NCBI GenBank assembly: GCA_030340625.1
Contig: JAOPHQ010005754.1
Span: 27,501-91,500 of the forward strand
DNA: 64,000 nucleotides
Direction of reading: 5' to 3'
DNA from: Merluccius polli
Lineage: Eukaryota; Chordata; Actinopteri; Gadiformes; Merlucciidae
This document shows positions 58,337 through 64,000 of the stretch, piece by piece (position 1 is the stretch's first letter; each line of letters opens with the position of its first letter). The position numbers were made by a program, and so were the translations under genes. The notes below the pieces were generated by a model that saw only the letters and a program-made list of their open reading frames with translations, did no database searches and was not told where the DNA came from.

Positions 58337-59784
58337 AGAAACGTGAGTGTGTGTCAAGATAAGCGACCAACAGTAGCAGTAGGCATTTTGTAGGAGTTCC
58401 AAGTGTCTCCTCTCTCCCTCTCCCCCTCTCTCCCTCTCTCTCTCTCTCTCTCTCTTTAATATCCACCATAAAGCTGTCCACTCGCCGTAAACAGAGCGAG
58501 TGGAGGACCACTTTCTCCGGGGTCTGCGCTATCTCAGCCGCCTGTCACTCGCCCCTGGGAGGGAGAGGCGGTAGCACTCACACACAGAGAGGGAGAGCAA
58601 GAGAAAGAGAGAAAGAGAGAGAAAGAGAGAGAGCGAGACTTTTAACACCACTTTAATTTCCAACTCTTAGTTTACACTCCTTCCGTATTCAACAACGAAA
58701 CCTGTGAGTGTGGTGTCATGTGGGGAATCTGAAGGGCTTGTCAAGTGCCCTTTTTATTTCGACAGTGCAGAAGAAACAAAACAGGTTAAATCATGTCTTG
58801 GGAAAAGAAAAAAATGATCAACATTTAATCACCTGTCACCTGTACCACATAATTATATATATATAATATCTATAATAATAATCATAATAATAATAACATA
58901 ATTTCCTTGTCCCTCCCAGGTTGGGTGTTGACCCACAAATATGTCAACTGTTTGCGGCAAGACCAGTGCTTAATACCGGTAAGGCTACATTTGGAGCCAG
59001 ACCAGTGCTTAATACTGGTACCAGGCTACATTTGGAGCCAGACCAGTGCATAATACTGGTACTAGGCTACATTTGGAGCCAGACCAGTGCTTAATACCGG
59101 TAAGACTACATTTGGAGCCAGACCAGTGCTTAATACTAGTACCAGGCTACATTTGGAGCCAAACCAGCGCATAATACTGGTACCAGGCTACATTTGGAGC
59201 CAGACCAGTGCTTAATACTGGGACCAGGCTACATTTAGAGCGTACTGTAGCAAAGCCTGTAGTTGTTTTTTACGATGTGCCAGAAGAGGAGAAAAGTGTG
59301 GCAGAGGCAGTTGTGTGGCAGAGGCAGTTGGTCAAGATGTGGAAACCGTGTTGTGGGTTGAGAGAAGGCATAATGGTGGATGGATGATGAAAAAAAGAAA
59401 GAAAAAAAAAGATTTTAGCCCAGAAATCGTTGGTGTAATTTTGAATGGGCTCCTCTGTGGCCAGGAGCTGTACCCACACATTGACTTTCCATTACATTTC
59501 CCTATATATTTCTTTTCATTAGTAAAGGCCGTTTTTTTGGTTCTTTTTAAAGTTAACCTCGAGGTAACGTAAGCCACATTTGGGGAGCATATAATATATG
59601 ACACGTTATATCGGCACGTATTATTATTATTTTGCTGTTTCAAAATCATTTAAATCGAGTGATCGAGAACTAGTGGTGGCGAATGAGGTAACTGGCTTAC
59701 CCCTCGTTGCGGAAGACGGTTCTGAAGCAATCCCCAAGGCTCTTGTAGCTGTTCGGGTCACTGGTTCCTCTCTGGATCTGGAAC
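42922..59784 (-). CDS. slc25a21: Mitochondrial 2-oxodicarboxylate carrier, 5'-partial (eight exons)
   Basis: Eight minus-strand exons join in frame to 259 residues ending ...VSGWLKENW. This corresponds to everything after the first 40 or so residues of the roughly 299-aa mammalian protein. The missing exon(s), with the first carrier signature PLDVVKTR, should lie beyond the right edge; mammalian 5' introns are very large. Signatures present are FQIQRGTSDPNSYKS, GFYKGIMPPILAETPKRAVKF, the second PX[DE]XX[KR] motif as PFEVVK, LNKGLTSTLGRHGVFNM, the third motif as PFDVAKSR, and GPQPVPGEIKYRTCF. Known role: exchange of 2-oxoadipate and 2-oxoglutarate across the inner mitochondrial membrane in lysine and tryptophan catabolism. 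It is convergent with pax9. Conserved linkage suggests its introns carry pax9 enhancers. All donors are GT and all acceptors AG. Confidence 0.95.
42984..44448 (-). other. slc25a21 intron (1465 bp)
   Basis: AT-rich. Contains an (AT)n tract close to the donor end (44355-44408) and nothing else recognised. Confidence 0.85.
44355..44408. repeat. (TA)27 microsatellite
   Basis: Pure TA tract about 40 bases inside the intron from the donor. Confidence 0.9.
44449..44501 (-). CDS. slc25a21: slc25a21 exon encoding YLALYKGLVPKIMRLGP
   Basis: 53 nt between CTGCAG and GTAAGC. Phases 2 in and 1 out agree with the neighbours. Confidence 0.93.
44502..46051 (-). other. slc25a21 intron (1550 bp)
   Basis: TG-rich imperfect repeats at 44550-45055, a G run at 45489-45508, and a non-repetitive GC-moderate block at 45060-45350 that is a candidate regulatory element. 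The donor end abuts a C/G run. Confidence 0.8.
45060..45350. promoter_or_regulatory. Candidate intronic conserved element
   Basis: Unique, CpG-containing block between TG repeats. It holds GATTGGATTGACC and CACTAATTAGCTGGG, homeodomain-type cores. No alignment was possible; the call is inferred from composition and the pax9-linked context. Confidence 0.3.
46052..46233 (-). CDS. slc25a21: slc25a21 exon with third carrier signature
   Basis: 182 nt from DPTLEFMRKF to VYREEG. Contains PFDVAKSRIQGPQPVPGEIK. Acceptor GTGCCAG, donor GTACGT. Confidence 0.95.
46690..47030. promoter_or_regulatory. Candidate intronic conserved element
   Basis: Repeat-free stretch in an otherwise STR-rich intron, with TGTGATTGGCTGAG, GGGTAATTGGACTG and CAGCTAATTGGCCAGG. 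Composition and context suggest an enhancer; not verified. Confidence 0.35.
47196..47221. repeat. Poly-G run, 26 bases
   Basis: G homopolymer at the end of a GGT/GGGT-rich tract. Confidence 0.85.
48441..48921. mobile_element. hAT-like MITE, 481 bp, with 8-bp target duplication
   Basis: Termini are CAGGGCTGTAGT on the left and ACTACAGCACTG on the right (inverted, 11 of 12). They are followed internally by many GAGACC/CGAGTCC words. Flanks gtttactg (48433-48440) and gtttaccg (48922-48929) agree at 7 of 8 bases, the duplication length typical of hAT transposons. The single difference is a CpG-type C/T change. There is no transposase frame. The right-hand duplication lies across the splice donor of the neighbouring slc25a21 exon. 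Confidence 0.75.
48928..49092 (-). CDS. slc25a21: slc25a21 exon QPSSFGQAR to IPASP
   Basis: 165 nt, phase 0 to 0. It includes GLKGLNKGLTSTLGRHGVF. The donor CCG|GTAAAC is immediately followed by the MITE. Confidence 0.95.
49195..49345 (+). mobile_element. tRNA-derived SINE
   Basis: GGCAGGATAGTGCCTAGCGTG resembles a tRNA A-box region and CTTGGTTTGAACC a B box. The tail CACTGTAAGTTGTTTTGCAT then AAAGTGCCTGCCAAA is a diverged form of the fish SINE tail. It lies in an intron of slc25a21. Confidence 0.65.
49406..49513 (-). CDS. slc25a21: slc25a21 exon with second carrier signature
   Basis: 108 nt, phase 0 to 0, with GLGSGLTEAIVVNPFEVVKV. Acceptor CCCCAG, donor GTAAAG. Confidence 0.95.
50985..51325. 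repeat. Degenerate AGCC/AGTC tandem array
   Basis: About 340 bp of CAGCCAGC/CAGTCAGC/AGGTAGCC permutations on a 4-bp period. Confidence 0.85.
51419..51760. repeat. Three (TG)n tracts in tandem blocks
   Basis: Pure TG tracts alternate with GGAGGCAGGTGTGCATGTG-like linkers, giving a loose repeat of about 90-120 bp. Confidence 0.8.
52070..52130. repeat. Two G runs of about 20 bases
   Basis: G homopolymers separated by TGAAGGGTGCA. Confidence 0.85.
52580..52600. repeat. Poly-G run, about 21 bases
   Basis: Homopolymer inside the same intron. Confidence 0.8.
52663..52722 (-). CDS. slc25a21: slc25a21 exon FFTFEQYKKLLG
   Basis: 60 nt, phase 0 to 0. Acceptor TGTCTAG, donor GTAAGA. It encodes FFTFEQYKKLLGLTPLSTGL. 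Confidence 0.92.
52723..53575 (-). other. slc25a21 intron (853 bp)
   Basis: (CA)n at 52768-52786 and a GA/GGGAGA-rich tract at 53240-53400. A unique block at 53040-53200 with GAGCGATTAGCCTCATGGC is a weak regulatory candidate. Confidence 0.8.
53576..53642 (-). CDS. slc25a21: slc25a21 exon IYGFYKG to KRAVK
   Basis: 67 nt, completing a split Gly codon (GG|C). It encodes FYKGIMPPILAETPKRAVK. Acceptor CCGCAG, donor GTAAGG. Confidence 0.95.
54617..54721. repeat. (AAAG)17 followed by (GT)n
   Basis: Perfect tetranucleotide tract, short spacer, then about 15 GT units. Confidence 0.9.
55480..55690. promoter_or_regulatory. Candidate intronic enhancer with octamer and CArG motifs
   Basis: Repeat-free block holding ATGCAAAT (55515-55522, POU octamer) and CCAAATATGG (55601-55610, a perfect CArG/SRF consensus). 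Motif presence is visible; function is inferred. Confidence 0.35.
57620..58335. repeat. TG-rich imperfect repeat field
   Basis: Blocks of (TG)n with GCATGCATGTG linkers. Segments near 58015-58140 and 58165-58300 are partial duplicates (GTAGCGTGTGTATACATGCA-type start). Confidence 0.8.
57950..58009. repeat. (TA)n microsatellite, about 60 bp
   Basis: Pure TA tract embedded in about 700 bp of TG-rich sequence (57620-58335). Confidence 0.9.
58961..59240. repeat. Minisatellite, seven copies of a 39-41-bp unit
   Basis: Unit GACCAGTGCTTAATACTGGT plus ACCAGGCTACATTTGGAGCCA. Copies 1 and 4 share a shorter CCGGTAAG form. Copies 3 and 6 share GCATAAT. This suggests an A-B-C higher-order trimer. Confidence 0.9.
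59701..59784 (-). CDS. slc25a21: slc25a21 most 5' exon present in the window
   Basis: 84 nt after TTTCAG. Encodes FQIQRGTSDPNSYKSLGDCF and then RTVFRNEG with split codons at both ends. It should follow the exon ending ...DVVKTR, which is not in the window. Confidence 0.94.
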
Positions 59785-60729
59785 CTGAAATGCAAACATG
59801 TGGATTCATATTGCATATGAATGAAACACATTCCTTTACAAAGGCATGGTGTTTTACTCATCAAATGCACAGCATAACACAGCGTTATTATGGATATTGA
59901 AATGGACTAGTAGCGCCTTACACGGCTCAATTATTTTGAAAAACACTGAAAAATAAGCTGAAATATCAATAATAAAGAAACAAGCTGTAGCCGCTCATTA
60001 ATAATAGTAATCATCTGTAGCAACCCTGTATACCATAATTATAATGTCTTGTTGTTTTCACTATTGTCTCATACTAACTACACTGTGTTGGCAACAACCC
60101 CAGCTAATTGACTGTTTCATTGTTGGCATTCATGCTACACATGCATCCACTATTGTCTTCAGTGTAAATGTGGTGGTGGTGGTGGTGGGGGGGGGGGGGG
60201 CAATGCTGCATGGAATGCATACTAAATAACTTTGACTGGATCCCTTAATTGTAATGAGCCCAATATCCTACTTCATGACCCGCCCCATCCCCTCCTCCCC
60301 CACCGCCTCTCTTTCATCCCCTCTCCTCTCTTTCCTCCTCCTGCCAGTAGAGTCGAGGGGGCTCCGGTAGCCACGTCCCCCCCAGCCTGTACAGAGGTGA
60401 ACTCAAACATTTACTTAACCCACCCGATCCAATTAGCCATCCAACTGAACTCAACCCCCTTTCTATTTTAGCAGCGAGCTACGCTGCTATGCTAAGCAAG
60501 CCAGTAGGCCCATTGTAACAACTCTTTGGTTACGTGTAAAAAACGTTTAATGTGATGGAGCCGGTCGAAGACCTTTTATTGTCGAATCGCAAACACGCTA
60601 CCCACCCCCCCCACCACCCCACCCCTGCCCTCCTCTCTCTCCCCTCTCTCTAGTAAAGGCTGCTGAGCTGTGTGTAAATCTTTTACATGAAAGACCTGTT
60701 GGGGGCGAAGGCACGAATTAAGTGATGCC

Positions 60730-60731
<2 letters not shown>

Positions 60732-60779
<48 letters not shown>
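60732..60779. repeat. (GA)24 microsatellite
   Basis: Pure GA tract. Confidence 0.9.
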
Positions 60780-60781
<2 letters not shown>

Positions 60782-63689
60782 AGAAAACATTGCGATAGTA
60801 AAAATGAATGTGAAAAGGAATGAATAAAAGGTTAGTTGACCACTCGAGTCAGGATAAATTAACAAAATAACAAACTTGGAATTTCTACACGAAGAACCAA
60901 ACGAAACAAAAAGAAAAACAGCAAAAAGACCTTTTGACACTCGGAGGAGAAGTTGGCTGTAGAGGAGAAGACACCCGAGAAAGATTCTCATATGGCTCCA
61001 ACCCGCCAGGTCAGCAGGTCGACAGTTAGTCGTCCAGCCGGGTGCCCGATGGGCCCATAAAGGGTCCCTGGGCTCCAACGGAGGAGGGGTTTAGTGGGGT
61101 GAGCCGCCTTTCATATCGCTAACAGATTACCATCTTACAGGGGTGTCCCCCCAAAACCCTATTTGGAGGAGTTCCCAAATAGCTTGTAACCTGCGCCCGA
61201 AACCCAGTTAAAACAGCATAATAAATAGACGTCCGACACCATATTAAAGAGAAGAAGAAAGAAAGGATGTTGAGAGCAGAGGTATGAGGGAATGGGGGGA
61301 GGTTTGGGGGGAGACGGTGATGGCAGCCCGGGAGGGGGTTTGGGGGTCAAACCCTAGAAGATTTAAGACCACTGGGCCTTGTAAACAAATTCAAATCGGG
61401 GCTTAATTGAAGGCATATGACTCCAGGGTCAAAGATAGAAAGCTTCAGTCGGCCTCCTTTTCTGTCCTGTGCTCTGGCTGCCCCCGACCTGGACAGGCCC
61501 TGAGAGAGTGTCTCTGGCAGGGCCTCGGTCCCGGCTCCAGCCTCCTGACTCGAGTCACGACCCCGGGGTCACCTCATTTCCTCGTGGCCCTCTGCTACCC
61601 TGCCATAAAAGCCAGGGAGCAAACAGCAAGGCCAGGGGAGTGGAAGGTAATGGTGACGTACAGCAGAGGAACCTCGGTAGGGCTCGTGGTGACGGGAAGC
61701 TGCTAGTGGCGCTGGAAACCAACACGTACTCCTGATCCATTAGGGAAGTGTGTCAGGGGTAGCGGCATTCAGCCATGGATGGGAGGCCTTGTCCAGACAG
61801 CGAACCGGGCCCTTTAATAAGGCCCAAATGATGTGGTTGTACGTTGGTTATGGTTATGCATTTATATGGTTCCATGCAATTAGCCACTATAACCCTGTCA
61901 AACCACACAAAGAGAGCCATTTGCAGTCGCCGTACACTCGTACACACGTTTACACCAAATGGCGATGTCATCCATGCGAGACAAATCGACTCAAAATCAG
62001 CTCATTCTGAGCTGTTAGTGGTTAGGTACCTTAACACTTCTCCCAGTAGGGAGTTGTTGGATGAAACCCACAGTCCTCCTGCAACCAGAAAACCTTCTCC
62101 ACCTCCTCCTCCTCCTCCTCCTCCTCCCCCTCCTCCACCCGTGGTTGGTAAAATAATATAATGGCCTCTGAGATCCTGAAGGTGAAGGCAGCAAATATAT
62201 AAGAACCAGGTAGACCTGTGGGGCTTTTAAAAACCAAATACCTCTCTGAGCATGTCTTACTCTGGGCTCAGCTAACAGAGATATACTCTGAGGTGATGAC
62301 ATCTTCGAGTGTCTCGCAAATCCCTCTTCTCAACCCACCCCCACACCTCCGCCTCCTACTCACTCCCTTTCTGGCGTATCCTTTATTAGGCCCAGAGCTG
62401 GCCCCTAGCTGCCCACACGAGGGTTGAGGGCGAGGGCAGGTTTGGTGCCTTACCCCCCAACCCCTAAACGAGTCCACACAAGCCTCAATACTGACCTGAC
62501 CCCGCCGTCCAATAAAAGCACCAAATCCAAGCATTTCACAAAGGACACAGAGGTAAATGAGGATTGAGTAGCAGGTTGGTGCCTGATGATCCTTTGTAAA
62601 AAAAAAAAAGAACAGGCAAAATAGGGGCCAAGTGGAGCCATAGGGCTGTGCCCGCCTGGGGACCGGGCCTCACCTTGGGAAGGAGGAGCTCTTTAAGTAG
62701 AAACACCTACAGGTTGGAGTTGAGGAGTTACAGGGTTGATCAAACGGCTACTCCCTTGATGGGCCTGTTTGGAAAGTGGTAAACTGTGCATCATAGGGAA
62801 ATGTTTTAAATGCCCACTTAAGCTAATGGGTAAGTGGGCACTCCCTCTATGATACTCGATACGATACTCCATTATACACATCATACTATTCTTCTTTGGC
62901 ATACTTCGTTGAATAGCTGATTAATAACACTCTGGGAAGTCCAGCAGTTGCATGACTTTTTTAAAGGGGCCTCTGACATCCACCACTACACCAGTTTTGG
63001 GGCTTGGCCAAGCGCAGATAAAACTGACTTATCTGGTCCCCTGTGGTGATGTCAGAGCTGCTTTGTGGTCCAGATGTCTCATGTTGCGTGACCTCTCCGA
63101 CCGCATGGGGATCGGGGCAAAGCAGGAAGAGCTCCTTAAAAAAAAAAAACCCTGACAGCTCGACGGAAAGGAAATGGCAGGAAAATATAGCAAAAGGTTA
63201 AACAAGGGAAGATCACCATATAGATCACCACCGTCCCTGCGTCGCGTTGCATTGCTTGCTGGACGTCTGAGGGGCAGACAGATTTTAGGGACCATTGGCA
63301 GTGGTTCAGAGACCAGTGAATAATACATTAATCACATACCGTAGAAGACTCAGGCGTTGCTTAAACATGTAAAGAATGTATTGTTCTGACAAACGGGCTG
63401 GGAACCTAGATGTTTGTCTTAATCACCACGTTGAGCAAAAATATTATGAAAGCAAACTCCCAAAACTTTATAGCACATTTATAAACTTTATAGCACATTA
63501 ATCCTAATCAATGTGTTTGTTTGCTGTTTTCAATCTCCCCGTACACTTCTTCAGCTCCGCATAGGGGTCAATGAATACAACACTACTCACATACTCCTCT
63601 CTGCAATGAGTAATGAGGGGACATCCAGAGAATGATGTATTTCCATGCACACCATCTCAAATAAGATGTCAACACGCTGTTCATGAATG

Positions 63690-63905
63690 GTTCATTCATT
63701 TAGTCCTTTCACAGATGCTTTCATCCAAAGCGACGAACAGCCAATTTAGATACAGTACACAACCTTATCCTCAATGTCATGTACTAGGTAGGGGTTAGGC
63801 ATGCATGTTGTTCAAGGATGCCTACGGGTTCAGCTGTGGATATTGCGACTCGAACCCAGAACTTGGCAAGACATCCTAACCATAACACTATCCTGTCCTG
63901 GTTCT
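63690..63905 (-). mobile_element. tRNA-derived SINE, minus strand
   Basis: On the minus strand: AGGATAGTGTTATGGTTAGG (A-box-like), CTGGGTTCGAGTCGC (B box), then a body ending TCGTCGCTTTGGATGAAAGC and ATCTGTGAAAGGAC, the fish SINE tail. Probably the same broad family as the copy at 49195. Confidence 0.65.
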
Positions 63906-64000
63906 TTCCATCCTGGGATGAGGAAAAGAAAGACATTCCAAGGAATGGTGAAGCTGCGCGCATACACTCCTGATTCTGGGAACATGTCATGGTTTTCTTT

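Larger units (their letters stand above)
53643..59700 (-). other. slc25a21 intron (6058 bp)
   Basis: Contains (AAAG)n, TG, AT and CT microsatellites, a 7-copy minisatellite near its 5' end, and a non-repetitive block at 55480-55690. AT-rich unique DNA fills 53900-54580 and 56200-57100. Confidence 0.8.
59785..64000 (-). other. slc25a21 5'-side intron, running off the window
   Basis: No match to the expected upstream exon (GLVEICLMHPLDVVKTR) was found, so the intron extends past 64000. It contains a G run (60188-60200), (GA)24 at 60732-60779, a (CTC)n tract at 62098-62137 and a SINE at the right edge. The span 61330-62010 is largely unique and may hold regulatory DNA. Confidence 0.75.

Noticed and set aside
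58961..59240. CRISPR-like direct repeats
   Set aside because: Units are contiguous with no unique spacers, in a vertebrate intron; this is a minisatellite.
63810..63905. tRNA gene suggested by a GGTTCGAGTC B box
   Set aside because: No cloverleaf could be folded, and the SINE tail follows; treated as a tRNA-derived SINE.

Overview
The window looks like nuclear DNA from a ray-finned (teleost) fish. The genes have introns with GT/AG splice sites. Exons are GC-rich islands in AT-rich, CpG-bearing non-coding DNA, and tRNA-derived SINEs carry the common fish 3' tail resembling GTCGCTTTGG-AAAAGCGTCTGCTAAA. Microsatellites and G/C homopolymers are extremely dense, with several pure (CA)n and (GA)n tracts of 90-140 bp and a 67-base G run. 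That load resembles what is reported for cod-like fishes (Gadiformes), but this is an inference.

Four protein genes are supported by exon-level homology and reading-frame bookkeeping. From left to right they are nkx2.1 (minus, 7539-9154, two coding exons, 374 aa), nkx2.9, the mammalian NKX2-8 orthologue (minus, 15856-16726, two exons, 242 aa), pax9 (plus, 29072-36786, at least three coding exons), and slc25a21, the mitochondrial 2-oxodicarboxylate carrier (minus, 42922-59784, eight exons here, 5' end beyond the right edge). Order and orientation match the conserved NKX2-1 / NKX2-8 / PAX9 / SLC25A21 block of tetrapods (human chromosome 14). Three of the genes are developmental transcription factors (thyroid/forebrain/lung-type endoderm, floor plate, pharyngeal pouch/sclerotome/tooth). 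slc25a21 is a metabolic gene whose introns are thought to house regulatory DNA for pax9.

Region by region: 1-7.5 kb is AT-rich DNA 3' of nkx2.1 with triplet repeats. 7.5-9.2 kb is nkx2.1. 9.2-15.8 kb is intergenic. 15.8-17.1 kb is nkx2.9 with a TATA-type promoter. 17.1-28.7 kb is a long gene-free interval with a 67-base G run, a GTACC-rich repeat and a SINE tail. 28.7-36.8 kb is pax9. 36.8-42.9 kb is the convergent pax9/slc25a21 intergenic DNA. 42.9-64 kb is slc25a21, with large STR-filled introns and several non-repetitive stretches that look like enhancer candidates.

The observations most worth a second look are: (1) a hAT-like MITE inserted across a slc25a21 splice donor, whose 8-bp target duplication left the donor intact; (2) the 7-mer TAGGCCT/AGGCCTA, which I count about 55-60 times in the first 35.3 kb and once in the remaining 28.7 kb; (3) no recognisable pax9 third coding exon, plus a novel proline-rich C-terminus; (4) microsatellites directly abutting splice sites in nkx2.1, pax9 and slc25a21; (5) a 7-copy minisatellite with apparent higher-order structure; and (6) a 28-bp-arm inverted repeat in the slc25a21 3' flank. 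No CRISPR, prokaryotic or viral system is present.
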